DNA of 64,000 nt from UBA6168 sp039819485 (GTDB lineage: Bacteria; Bacteroidota; Bacteroidia; Chitinophagales; Saprospiraceae). Each line of letters begins with the position of its first letter. Position 1 is the first letter of the stretch. Of the stretch, positions 1 to 8,193 are shown in pieces. A program made the position numbers and the translations under genes. The DNA is taken from positions 22,045 through 86,044 of the forward strand of contig JBCBRY010000025.1 of assembly GCA_039819485.1 (NCBI GenBank), in the 5' to 3' direction. The notes under the pieces were generated by a model, which did not search any database, was not told the origin of the DNA, and saw nothing but the letters and a program-made list of their open reading frames with translations.

Positions 1-1080
1 AGAGCTTACGATGATAAAATCGGGGAATGGGACAAACGAATGGTCATTTATGGCTATGCTGATTTCCCCGAAGGAACAAATGAAAAAGCAGCACTGGAAA
101 ATATCCTGAAAGAAAACCAGGAAATGGGGCTGCTTTTCATTTCCGACGCCGATTCCCGCCCGCCGGGTGGCGCCCACCCATATTCCCACTTATGGGACAA
201 CGGAAAATCGCCGACCGAGGAAATTCGCCGCATGGCTAAAGTGCGGGCCAAGGCCTTCGAAAGTTTTGGCTTAAATACGATTGTGAACGGTGCGCCGCTG
301 GCTGACCTGGAGCGCATTTTAGTGCCGCTCTACTTATCCCACCGCTTTCAGGTGGAGGGCGTTTCCAAAATGATTGGCGGGGTAAATTATAATTATGTCG
401 TAAAAGGGTTCCAAACTCGAAACAATGACTGGAAACCAACCCCCGTCAGCGACGACCTCCAAAAAGACGCCTTGCTGGCCCTGCTCGAAACACTGGACAC
501 CCGTTACCTCGTAATCCCCAAACACATCCGCGACATCATTCCTCCCCAGCCTGAAGGCTATCGGCGCGACCGGGAAACTTTTAAGAGTTACACGGGTTTG
601 ATCTTCGACCCCATGGCCGCAGCTGAAAGTTCTGCCGACAATACCCTGTCTTTTCTGTTGAATCCGCAACGGCTGGCCAGGGTGCTGACGCAAAAAGCAG
701 AAGACCCTGACCGGGAAATGTCCGTCAATTTCATTTTTGGCCAGTTGCTGACCCGTGCATTTTTCAATGAAAGGGAAACTGTTTACAAAGAAGAAGTTGC
801 CTGGATGATAGAAAAATTGGTCATCAAACACCTCATCCGTTTGGCGGCGGATAAAAATGCCAACAAACAGGTCAGTGCATTGGCTTTTTATGAACTGGAC
901 CGCCTGACGCAGGATTTTGTCCGTGAAATGGATAGTGAGAAAGTCGACGAACGCCGGGCACATTTGGTCTACATGCTAAATGAAATCAGCCAATTCCGTC
1001 AGCGGCCGGAAGACTACCAACCAGCTAAAACTTTTGACATGCCGGACGGATCACCAATTGGGTGCGGGGGGCATTTTTAA
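1..1080 (+). CDS. Zinc-dependent metalloprotease, C-terminal part (DUF4953/DUF5117 type)
   Basis: The frame is open from the first base and reads RAYDDKIGEWDKRM before the first ATG at 40, so the true start and the N-terminal two thirds lie outside the window. The visible 359 residues resemble the C-terminal region of large Bacteroidota secreted zinc proteases annotated DUF5117/DUF4953: a YDKIGEWDK-like segment, then GGAHPYSHLWDNG, then a helical tail ending in GSPIGCGGHF. In that family the HExxH zinc site precedes this part, so it cannot be checked here. These proteins are normally exported. The downstream gene starts after a gap of about 105 bases and may be a separate unit. Family assignment is by recognition of the segment pattern only. 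Confidence 0.7.
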   Translation, partial: RAYDDKIGEWDKRMVIYGYADFPEGTNEKAALENILKENQEMGLLFISDADSRPPGGAHPYSHLWDNGKSPTEEIRRMAKVRAKAFESFGLNTIVNGAPLADLERILVPLYLSHRFQVEGVSKMIGGVNYNYVVKGFQTRNNDWKPTPVSDDLQKDALLALLETLDTRYLVIPKHIRDIIPPQPEGYRRDRETFKSYTGLIFDPMAAAESSADNTLSFLLNPQRLARVLTQKAEDPDREMSVNFIFGQLLTRAFFNERETVYKEEVAWMIEKLVIKHLIRLAADKNANKQVSALAFYELDRLTQDFVREMDSEKVDERRAHLVYMLNEISQFRQRPEDYQPAKTFDMPDGSPIGCGGHF

Positions 1081-1186
1081 TTTTTAATTGCATTCGAATT
1101 AGAGATGACATTTTTTGAAAAAATGTTATCTCTCTCTGTCTCATAGGTTTTCCATTTTTACAATTTCTAATTTCGAAAAAAAATAC

Positions 1187-1936
1187 ATGAAAAAAATACT
1201 GAAAGTACTCGGCTTTTTAATCCTCATTATTGTTGTTGGCTTATTTGTTTTATGGTTGGTAAATAATGAAAGCGAGCCCGTCGGAGAGAAGGGGCCGGCA
1301 GCTGATCAAATGGCAGAAAAAATGATGGCCGCCGTCAATAAAACCGCCTGGGATTCGACCCGCTATATTCAGTGGACCTTTGCCAATGGCAACCATGACT
1401 ATTTTTGGGACAAAGAGCGAAATTTGGTCAAAGTAAACTGGAAACAAAATGAGGTTTTATTAAACACCAAAAAAGTGGACGGAAAAGCCTGGCAGCAGGG
1501 CGTCGAAATAAGAAACGGCGACCGGAACGAATTAATCCAGACCGCATGGAGCTTTTTCTGTAATGATAGTTACTGGCTTAATCCGATGGTCAAAGCATTT
1601 GATCCCGGCACGGAAAGAAGTATCGTCAAATTAGAAGATGGCCGCGAAGGATTAAAAGTGCAATACACTTCTGGCGGCGTCACCCCCGGTGACTCTTACG
1701 TTTGGATATTGGATGAAAACGGCAGGCCAAATGCCTGGAAAATGTGGGTGAAAATAATTCCGCTGGGCGGCATCGAAAACAGCTGGGACGGCTGGCAAAC
1801 ACTTTCCACCGGCGCGGAAATCTCAACGCAGCATACCTTTTTCGGAAAACCACTGGATTTTTTGACCAATGTAAAAGCCGGTATGAACCTCTCGGATTTT
1901 GGCTTGGGGGAAGACCCTTTTTCGGAGATACAGTGA
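1187..1936 (+). CDS. Membrane-anchored hypothetical protein
   Basis: I do not recognise a family. The 249-residue product starts MKKILKVLGFLILIIVVG, one N-terminal hydrophobic segment (about residues 4-23) that fits a signal anchor, followed by a soluble domain rich in Trp and Asp/Gly turns, so it probably sits on the periplasmic side. The ATG at 1187 is preferred to the upstream ATG at 1115 because the hydrophobic segment then begins at the N terminus. The stop codon overlaps the start proposed for the next gene (GTGA, 1933-1936), which suggests translational coupling and a shared function. Confidence 0.65.
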   Translation: MKKILKVLGFLILIIVVGLFVLWLVNNESEPVGEKGPAADQMAEKMMAAVNKTAWDSTRYIQWTFANGNHDYFWDKERNLVKVNWKQNEVLLNTKKVDGKAWQQGVEIRNGDRNELIQTAWSFFCNDSYWLNPMVKAFDPGTERSIVKLEDGREGLKVQYTSGGVTPGDSYVWILDENGRPNAWKMWVKIIPLGGIENSWDGWQTLSTGAEISTQHTFFGKPLDFLTNVKAGMNLSDFGLGEDPFSEIQ

Positions 1937-2478
1937 AGGTGAAAAACAGGACCACTTTTACTGTCGAAAAAGGAAGTCATTTTTCATTCCCCCGCAAATT
2001 CAAATTATTGAACAAGCCGCAGGAGTTGCATTGGCAAATTGTTTTTAATGATAACGCCAACTATATTATTAGGGAAGCAGACGGCAGCGTTAGCAGGGAT
2101 CAAAACGACTGGAATAAATTATGCGGCGTTTTTTATTCTTTATTGAATACCCGAAAAGATGCCGCCATGATCGGCTGGCGATACAACCTAGAAAATGATG
2201 AAATTGAATTATCGCCTTATTACCATATTTCCAAAAGCCGGGATATGTTCCCCACATTAATTACGGCTAAAAGAGGAGAATTAATTGACATTAAATTAAA
2301 TGTCGATTACGTGGAAAAAAAATATAAATGGAATATAAAAACAGAAAACAATTCTGTTAATCATGAAATGGCATTTACTCACAATAAAAACTTTTGTAGC
2401 CTGATTAATTTTTATTTTGGAGGGAACCGGGAAGCGCCGCAGACGGTGAGTGCAGAAATTGGATTGGAAATAAAATAA
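1933..2478 (+). CDS. Hypothetical protein, GTG start overlapping the upstream stop
   Basis: Unrecognised protein of about 181 residues, with no signal peptide or membrane segment seen. The open frame extends upstream to 1744, but that part is the shifted reading of the preceding gene. The likely start is GTG at 1933, which overlaps the upstream TGA by three bases and has a GGAG run at 1924-1927 with suitable spacing. A second GTG at 1939 is possible. The product contains several aromatic-rich segments (GWRYNLEND, LINFYFGG). The tight overlap suggests that it works with the upstream membrane-anchored protein. Confidence 0.6.
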   Translation: MKVKNRTTFTVEKGSHFSFPRKFKLLNKPQELHWQIVFNDNANYIIREADGSVSRDQNDWNKLCGVFYSLLNTRKDAAMIGWRYNLENDEIELSPYYHISKSRDMFPTLITAKRGELIDIKLNVDYVEKKYKWNIKTENNSVNHEMAFTHNKNFCSLINFYFGGNREAPQTVSAEIGLEIK

Positions 2479-2490
2479 GCAATTAATATT

Positions 2491-2592
2491 CTCTGTTTCG
2501 ACTCTGTTTTCAACTCTGTCTAATCTCTGTGATTAAAAAATAATTTACACAGACCGATTAGAAAGAGAAAAAAAACAGAGCTTAAACAGAGG
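2491..2592. repeat. Word-type inverted repeat, ctctg family, copy 1
   Basis: The left arm (about 2491-2531) is four degenerate copies of a ctctgt word. The right arm (about 2546-2592) is its imperfect reverse complement (cacaga, aacagag words). The AT-rich loop is about 15 bases. Aligning the left arm with the reverse complement of the right gives a match over some 40 positions with a few gaps. Two other gaps (39375-39479, 50652-50744) hold the same word family. It lies between a gene end and the start of ftcD, so a terminator role is possible here. Confidence 0.75.
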
Positions 2593-2659
2593 CTTTTTTT
2601 ATCAAATAAAATCATCGGCCGAATCGGAATAAAAACCATTCAGCCATTCCTAACCATTT

Positions 2660-4345
2660 ATGAAAAAACAACTCATCGAATGCGTCCCCAATTTTTCCGA
2701 AGGGCGGGACATGAGCATCATCCAACAAATTACTGATCAGATCGAAAGTGTGGACGGCGTCAAGCTACTCGACGTCGATCCCGGCAAAGCGACCAACCGA
2801 ACAGTGGTCACTTTTGTCGGCGAACCTGCCCCGGTGATTGAAGCTGCTTTTTTAGCCATAAAAAAAGCATCGGAGGTCATCGACATGAGCAAGCATAAAG
2901 GCGAACACCCGCGCATGGGGGCCACCGACGTTTGCCCATTGATTCCGATTGCCAATATCACGATGGAAGAAACTGCCGACTGGGCACACCAACTTGGCGA
3001 ACGTGCCGGCAGCGAATTGGACATTCCTTTTTACATGTATGAATCTGCGGCCACTTCACCGAAACGGCAAAACCTCGCTACCGTCCGGGCCGGCGAATAC
3101 GAAGGCTTGCCCGAAAAACTGGTCAAGCCGGAATGGAAGCCAGACTACGGCCCTGCCAAATTCAACGCACAGGCAGGTGCGACTGCCATCGGAGCCAGGG
3201 ATTTCTTGGTCGCTTACAACGTCAATTTAAATACGACCAGTACCCGGCGGGCCAACTCAGTCGCATTTGACGTACGGGAAAAAGGACGGGTCAAACGCAC
3301 GGGAAACCCGATTACCGGAGAAGTCGTCCGTGATGAAAATGGCAGCCCTGTAAGAGAGCCGGGTACCTGCAGGTCCGTCAAAGGAATCGGCTGGTACATC
3401 GAGGAATACGGCATCGCACAAGTGTCGATGAATTTGACCAACATCAGCACAACTCCCGTCCATGTTGCATTTGAAGAGTGTTGCAAAAGTGCCGAACGGC
3501 GGGGCATGCGGGTTACGGGTTCGGAAGTGGTCGGCCTCGTACCTTTGAAAGTGATGCTCGATGCCGGGCGTTATTTTTTGAAAAAGCAGAACTGGAGCCG
3601 GGGAGTATCAGAAGAAGAATTGATCCATATCGCAGTAAAGTCGATGGGCATGGACGAACTCGGCCCTTTCGACCCTAAGAAAAAGATCATCGAATACCAG
3701 TTGAAAGATGCGACAGCCACGCCACTTGTCCACATGGATTTGCGCCGTTTTGCCAATGAAACGGCCAGTGACAGCCCTGCTCCCGGTGGCGGTTCCATTT
3801 CAGCTTATGTCGGCGCACTGGGTGCCTCACTTGGCGTAATGGTAGCTAATTTGTCGGCTGGTAAAAGGGGCTGGGGTGACCGCCTCGACGAGTTTTCCGA
3901 CTGGGCAGAAAAAGGACAGCAACTGAAAGATGAGCTGCTCCGCCTCGTCGATGAGGACACCAACGCATTTAACCAGATCATGGCCTCCTTCCGTTTACCC
4001 AAAGGAACACCGGAGGAAAAGGCAGCCCGTTCAAAAGCCATTCAGGACGCCACCCGCTATGCCATTGAAACGCCTTTAAGAACCATGGAAGTTGCGTTCC
4101 GGATTTTTGAATTGACAGAAGCGATGGCGAAGGATGGCAACCCCAATTCCGTTTCCGATGCCGGAGTCGGCGCCCTGTGCGCCCGGGCCGCAGTGCATGG
4201 AGCATGGATGAATGTAAAAATCAACGTGAAGGATCTGAAAGACAAGGAACTGGCGGCTATATTCCTGAAAAAAGCCAAAACAATTGCCGAACAAACAGAC
4301 CTGCTGGAAGAAAAGATCAGGGCAATTGTTGATGAAAAAACTTAG
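2660..4345 (+). CDS. ftcD: Bifunctional glutamate formimidoyltransferase / formimidoyl-THF cyclodeaminase
   Basis: This enzyme transfers the formimino group from N-formimidoyl-glutamate to tetrahydrofolate and then deaminates it to methenyl-THF, linking histidine degradation to the folate pool. The 561-residue product has the formiminotransferase N and C subdomains at about residues 3-330 (start IECVPNFSEGRD, HPRMGATDVCP) and a helical cyclodeaminase domain at about 360-555 (SPAPGGGSISAYVGALGASL). The size matches the two-domain vertebrate-type enzyme, common in Bacteroidota, rather than single-domain forms. The ATG at 2660 gives the expected N terminus. No other hut genes lie in the window. 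A strong hairpin follows directly. Confidence 0.95.
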   Translation: MKKQLIECVPNFSEGRDMSIIQQITDQIESVDGVKLLDVDPGKATNRTVVTFVGEPAPVIEAAFLAIKKASEVIDMSKHKGEHPRMGATDVCPLIPIANITMEETADWAHQLGERAGSELDIPFYMYESAATSPKRQNLATVRAGEYEGLPEKLVKPEWKPDYGPAKFNAQAGATAIGARDFLVAYNVNLNTTSTRRANSVAFDVREKGRVKRTGNPITGEVVRDENGSPVREPGTCRSVKGIGWYIEEYGIAQVSMNLTNISTTPVHVAFEECCKSAERRGMRVTGSEVVGLVPLKVMLDAGRYFLKKQNWSRGVSEEELIHIAVKSMGMDELGPFDPKKKIIEYQLKDATATPLVHMDLRRFANETASDSPAPGGGSISAYVGALGASLGVMVANLSAGKRGWGDRLDEFSDWAEKGQQLKDELLRLVDEDTNAFNQIMASFRLPKGTPEEKAARSKAIQDATRYAIETPLRTMEVAFRIFELTEAMAKDGNPNSVSDAGVGALCARAAVHGAWMNVKINVKDLKDKELAAIFLKKAKTIAEQTDLLEEKIRAIVDEKT

Positions 4346-4354
4346 GAAAGGTTT

Positions 4355-4387
4355 AACGCCGGCAAGGTTTAGAACCTTGCCGGCGTT
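4355..4387 (+). terminator. Hairpin terminator after ftcD
   Basis: There is a perfect 15-bp stem, aacgccggcaaggtt at 4355-4369 paired with its complement at 4373-4387, with a 3-base loop, nine bases after the ftcD stop. Only a short T-rich tail (cttt) follows. Placement and GC-rich stem favour a transcription terminator. Confidence 0.75.
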
Positions 4388-4468
4388 CTTTGACATTTGC
4401 CACAAATTGCGGTTATTTGCGCCCCCGACCGAAATACTCACCCAACCCTTCAGATTGTAAAAAGATAC

Positions 4469-4984
4469 ATGGAAAACGAAAACAACCGAGCCTTACTTTC
4501 ACAAAAATACATTGAAGTCCTGGCGACTTTGCAGGGTCACCAAACCATCTCCGACCCAACTGACCCCGCTTTTATCAGAATCAGGGAAAAAGTTGAACGG
4601 AAATTGCCGAAAGGTAAACGGGCCTTTGTTTTTTCCAACCGGGAAATAAGGGCCTCCATCCTGTCTTATCCAGAAAACCAAGTCAGGCAGGCAAAGGGAA
4701 AGACAAAGTTCAGTGTAGAGCCAAGCCTCTATAACGAAATAATTGAAACGGCCACCCGCCAGCGGCCCACGGCCCTTTTTATCTGTACCTGGCCGGCGGC
4801 CAAAGAAGGCACTGTTATTTTTTCCAAAGAAGCCATGTCCATGATCTGTACCGGGTATTGGTTTTTGCCTGGTAAAAAATCAAAATCGTCAGGTGGCACC
4901 AAAAACGTGACCATCGAGGTTCCCGACGACCAGATTATCGATGCAAAAGCATTTGAAAAAATATTCGACCAGATTTATATCTAA
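4469..4984 (+). CDS. Hypothetical protein (171 aa)
   Basis: No family recognised. The protein is soluble and basic, with no signal peptide or membrane segment. It contains an N-terminal helical part (MENENNRALLSQKYIEVLAT), a central KLPKGKRAFVFSNREIRAS region and a mixed C-terminal half ending in FDQIYI. The frame is open upstream to 4397, but the ATG at 4469 is preferred because the region before it holds the ftcD terminator and low-complexity spacer. It is followed after 80 bases by another unknown gene in the same direction; the two may form an operon. Confidence 0.55.
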   Translation: MENENNRALLSQKYIEVLATLQGHQTISDPTDPAFIRIREKVERKLPKGKRAFVFSNREIRASILSYPENQVRQAKGKTKFSVEPSLYNEIIETATRQRPTALFICTWPAAKEGTVIFSKEAMSMICTGYWFLPGKKSKSSGGTKNVTIEVPDDQIIDAKAFEKIFDQIYI

Positions 4985-5064
4985 ATTTAGCAGCTCCATT
5001 AAACTGAACGCTTCAGTTAATCAAGACCAATAATTAACAACCAACAATTGCCCAATTTTATAAA

Positions 5065-6306
5065 ATGACAACTGAAAAAATAACCGACTATTTAGAAGAT
5101 AAAAAGTGGCAGCTCAACAGAGTAGGAGACAAATATTTATTCTATGCACCGCCTGCGGAATTAGGATTTCCTAAAAACTTTCAATTGCCCGTGCCCCGCA
5201 GAAAAAAGGCAGAAGACTTTGATCAGGTTTTACAGGAGACAGCGGGAATTATCTCCGAAATTTATGACGTAAACTTAGAAGCGGTCACCCTGGGCATCAC
5301 AGATTATTTTGACATTTTAAAGAAAGATGCTATTTATTTTAAATTAAGCTCGGAAAATGTCATGTTTCAAAAAACATTGGAATTAAATGACATCTGGCAG
5401 TTTTTAAAGAACCTGACAACGGCTTATACTAACTACATTAAAATAGAGCTGAGAAATAATTTTTATACACAACTGGGTGCTGACAATAATCGCATTCGAA
5501 AAGTACAAAACAAATTAATTGAATTTACGAAACTGCGCGTGGTCGCTTTGGACTATCAGAGCTTTAGTTTTGGTGTGGCCGCCGACACGATGATGGGCCG
5601 TACGGAAATCGACTTCAAAGACATTCAGAAATGGCGCAAAAAACTGACCCGGCATTTTATGGCCGACGTAGTAAATATAAATTATGGCTCCCGAAATGAC
5701 GTAGAAACAATTTTGGAAAGATATAATGAAGCAGAAAGAAAAAGCATTTTTGAGCCTTTAATCAACTCCATCAACAACAACAGTGATTTTAAAATCACGA
5801 TCACCGATAAAAACTTTAAACCTAAAAAATCCATAAAAAGAATTTCAGGGCAGGTCATTGGAATGATTCTACCAAAAGAAGAAACCCAGGAAAAGCCCCA
5901 CAAGCAGATAGGGTTTTACCGGACAATTATTCCTGTGGATATTAATAAATCTGCAATTAAACTGCGGGTAAGCGACTTACAGGAAAACAACTTATTTACC
6001 CAAAAATTAGAAGCGCTCGACGGACACATCAATCATTTAACTTTAGAGGAGAAAAAAATCGAACTGCAAAAGAATATTGATTTTACTGTCAGCTATAATG
6101 AGAAGGAGGAGTTATTTCAGATCATGATTCCAAAAATAAAAATTCATTTTTCATTAAAGGATTTTAATGACTTACAAAACGAATTCAACGAGCAGTTTTC
6201 AACCCTGACCAGTTATTATTTAAACATAAAAGGAAAACCGGATGCCCGTAGCCAGGAGATCATTGATTTTCTGAAAACGATCTTACCAAAGTCGTTTTTT
6301 AAATAA
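5065..6306 (+). CDS. Hypothetical protein (413 aa)
   Basis: No family recognised. The product is a soluble, Lys- and Asn-rich protein of 413 residues without signal peptide or obvious membrane helix. It opens with a short acidic/aromatic segment (ITDYLEDKKWQLNRVGDKY) that looks like a small alpha/beta unit, followed by long predicted helices. Coding DNA is more AT-rich than ftcD. It sits between another unknown gene and a GNAT acetyltransferase, all in the same direction. Phage-, toxin- or housekeeping-type functions cannot be separated from the sequence alone. Confidence 0.6.
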   Translation: MTTEKITDYLEDKKWQLNRVGDKYLFYAPPAELGFPKNFQLPVPRRKKAEDFDQVLQETAGIISEIYDVNLEAVTLGITDYFDILKKDAIYFKLSSENVMFQKTLELNDIWQFLKNLTTAYTNYIKIELRNNFYTQLGADNNRIRKVQNKLIEFTKLRVVALDYQSFSFGVAADTMMGRTEIDFKDIQKWRKKLTRHFMADVVNINYGSRNDVETILERYNEAERKSIFEPLINSINNNSDFKITITDKNFKPKKSIKRISGQVIGMILPKEETQEKPHKQIGFYRTIIPVDINKSAIKLRVSDLQENNLFTQKLEALDGHINHLTLEEKKIELQKNIDFTVSYNEKEELFQIMIPKIKIHFSLKDFNDLQNEFNEQFSTLTSYYLNIKGKPDARSQEIIDFLKTILPKSFFK

Positions 6307-6367
6307 GGGCAACGCAGATTGTCCCCCTTTAATTCAACTGGGGTATTAAGTGTCCATACTTCTTTTA

Positions 6368-6805
6368 ATGGAAAATAAAATAAAAATAATAAACGGAAAA
6401 ATAGAGACTGTTGTAAAAATAATGCAGCAACTACCCGAATTTTCTGATCCTTATAATTTTACGGAAATAAATAAAAGAATCCATAAAGTCCCACATTTAA
6501 ATTTAATTGCATTCATTGGTGAGACTCCGGCCGGATTTAAATTAGGGTATGAGCGAGACACCTATTTTTATTCGTGGCTCGGAGGGGTTTTACCAAAATT
6601 TCGAAGATTGGGCATTGCCCAACAATTAGCAGCAGAACAGGAAAAATGGGCTAAAAAAAACAATTATAACTCCATTACTTTTAAAACCAGAAACCGGCAT
6701 AAAGCCATGCTCGCCTTTTCTTTAAAAAACGGTTTTAATATTTTTAAAATAGAAGAAAAAGAAAATATTAGTGAATATAGAATATGGCTTAGGAAGGAGT
6801 TATGA
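6368..6805 (+). CDS. GNAT-family N-acetyltransferase
   Basis: This is a small acetyl-CoA dependent acetyltransferase of 145 residues; the substrate is unknown. The core GNAT pattern is visible: an N-terminal strand/helix region, a central strand (LIAFIGETPAGFKLGYE), the acetyl-CoA pyrophosphate-binding segment (PKFRRLGIAQQLAAEQE, an R/Q-x-x-G-x-A/G loop) and a C-terminal strand pair (YNSITFKTRNRHKAML). The ATG at 6368 is preferred to a GTG at 6350, which would add six residues not expected for the fold. AT-rich coding like the upstream unknown gene. A hairpin shared with the converging gene follows. Confidence 0.85.
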   Translation: MENKIKIINGKIETVVKIMQQLPEFSDPYNFTEINKRIHKVPHLNLIAFIGETPAGFKLGYERDTYFYSWLGGVLPKFRRLGIAQQLAAEQEKWAKKNNYNSITFKTRNRHKAMLAFSLKNGFNIFKIEEKENISEYRIWLRKEL

Positions 6806-6844
6806 GTTGTTGGGTTATTGGTTGTTGAAATTTAATGAAGATAA

Positions 6845-6877
6845 AATAATGCCGTTATAGCTAACGGCCATATTATT
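6845..6877. terminator. Bidirectional hairpin between converging genes
   Basis: A 7-bp stem gccgtta/taacggc (6851-6857, 6862-6868) is extended by aataat/attatt arms with a 2-base bulge. It lies between the GNAT gene and the converging protease gene and overlaps the latter's stop codon by a few bases, so it may terminate both transcripts. Confidence 0.6.
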
Positions 6878-7796
6878 CCCTTGCAAACTTCCTCCTTATT
6901 TCCGATCTCGATGATGTATAAATAAATGCCAGTTGCATGGGCGTGAATTCATATTTCCGCAGATAACAAGGCCGGTAATAAGCCATATAATTATTGAGCA
7001 TTGGCTTGTATTCCACGCCCGTTTCCGGATCTTTATTGCCGAGCATTTCGCACATGGAATAATTTACGTGTACTTCATAAATATTTCCCGGATCGGCAGG
7101 TGTATCACAGAAACGGTCGCCCGCCACGTCACAATTGGAACCGTCAGGTTTTTCTTTCCCGAACTGAAACTCTTCGAACGTATGATAAAGCCCGAAAAAA
7201 TGCCCAAACTCGTGCACGACCACCTTATGGTCGGCCAGCTCAAATTTGCTCATCACCACGTTGTTGGCGCTGCGGGACAGCACATAGGAAAATCCGCCGG
7301 ACCGGGAACAACTGATGGAACTGCCCTCCTGCCGGCACAGGTCTTTATCATAATCAAACAAAAACAGGGTGATGATGTCCGGCCGGTCATGCTCCTGAGA
7401 AAACAGCCGGTAAGGCCGGTAACCGTCTTTCGATAAATCGGAAATCAGCAGTGGTGAAAAGATCGTGTCAATTACCGCCAAATCGAAATTGACAAAAGTA
7501 TTGGCAAACCCTTCGTTCAGAATATCCACCGTTTTTTCAATCAATTTTTTATCGACGTAAATGGGTTCTATCCGATCCGTCACGATGCTGACCCGCAAAG
7601 GGAAAGTCAATGCTTCTTTACCAAAGTTTTCGTCATTGGGATCGATGTTTTCCCTTATTTTTTCAACCAGCTCTGTATTGGCCTTTTCATCGCCAGCTGC
7701 GTTGCATTGTGACTGGCACCAGGTACCGTGCTGGCTGGTAGTTTTGCAGTTACAAAATAAAAACAGGAGGAGCAGGCAGCTGGTCAGGTTCTTCAT
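6873..7796 (-). CDS. Pappalysin/cytophagalysin-like metzincin protease, putative lipoprotein
   Basis: Probable extracytoplasmic zinc metalloprotease (M43-like). The zinc site is HEFGHFFGLYH (His195, Glu196, His199, His205), the extended metzincin HExxHxxGxxH, with NNYMAYY further on as a candidate Met-turn. The cysteine-containing segment between them (SNCDVAGDRFCDTPADP) is typical of cytophagalysins. The N terminus is a signal peptide with Cys at 15 and 17 (LFLFCNCK), consistent with a lipoprotein. At 307 residues it is a catalytic domain only, with no T9SS sorting domain. The upstream gap contains a TACATTTG element on the same strand. Confidence 0.85.
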   Translation of the reverse strand: MKNLTSCLLLLFLFCNCKTTSQHGTWCQSQCNAAGDEKANTELVEKIRENIDPNDENFGKEALTFPLRVSIVTDRIEPIYVDKKLIEKTVDILNEGFANTFVNFDLAVIDTIFSPLLISDLSKDGYRPYRLFSQEHDRPDIITLFLFDYDKDLCRQEGSSISCSRSGGFSYVLSRSANNVVMSKFELADHKVVVHEFGHFFGLYHTFEEFQFGKEKPDGSNCDVAGDRFCDTPADPGNIYEVHVNYSMCEMLGNKDPETGVEYKPMLNNYMAYYRPCYLRKYEFTPMQLAFIYTSSRSEIRRKFARE

Positions 7797-7822
7797 GTGA
7801 TGGTCGAATTTGTTACAAAAAT

Positions 7823-7830
7823 CAAATGTA
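7823..7830 (-). promoter_or_regulatory. Possible -7 element of the protease gene
   Basis: On the minus strand this reads TACATTTG, matching the Bacteroidota TAnnTTTG -7 motif 27 bases before the protease ATG. The nearest TTG upstream is 23 bases away, longer than usual, so only half of the promoter is convincing. Confidence 0.35.
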
Positions 7831-8037
7831 GTGAATCAAAATTTCTATTCCATCAACATTACACTTCTTTACAAATAACAATGTCCTTGCTTTTACCGCC
7901 GCCCTCATTCATGATGAAATCTTTCTGTGCCCATCGTGACCAAAAATAATTACTGCTAATAAACATTAAGTTATATTCGCCTGACATTCAGTATTTTACA
8001 ACAAATGCCCACATGCGGGTATTTGTACAAAATTTTC

Positions 8038-8067
8038 TTTGGTTTTTCTTTAAACACATTACATTTG
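8038..8067 (+). promoter_or_regulatory. Bacteroidota-type promoter of the amylase cluster
   Basis: TTTG at 8038-8041 and TACATTTG at 8060-8067, separated by 18 bases, match the TTTG/TAnnTTTG consensus of the primary sigma factor in Bacteroidota. Transcription would begin near 8075, leaving a leader of about 120 bases before the ATG at 8194. The rest of the 397-base gap (7797-8193) shows no gene or clear repeat. Confidence 0.65.
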
Positions 8068-8193
8068 TGATGATCATTTCGAGCTGACTCAAAGTTTCAA
8101 AAATGCCGACTGGAATCAATCATTGAAATACCTCATCTTACCAAAACAATCTACACTTCTTACAACCAAGTTAGGCACAGAACTAAATCAATT

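Noticed and set aside
1744..1932. Longer upstream start for the unknown gene ending at 2478
   Set aside because: This part lies within the preceding gene in a shifted frame and encodes Arg/His-rich sequence typical of an out-of-frame reading.
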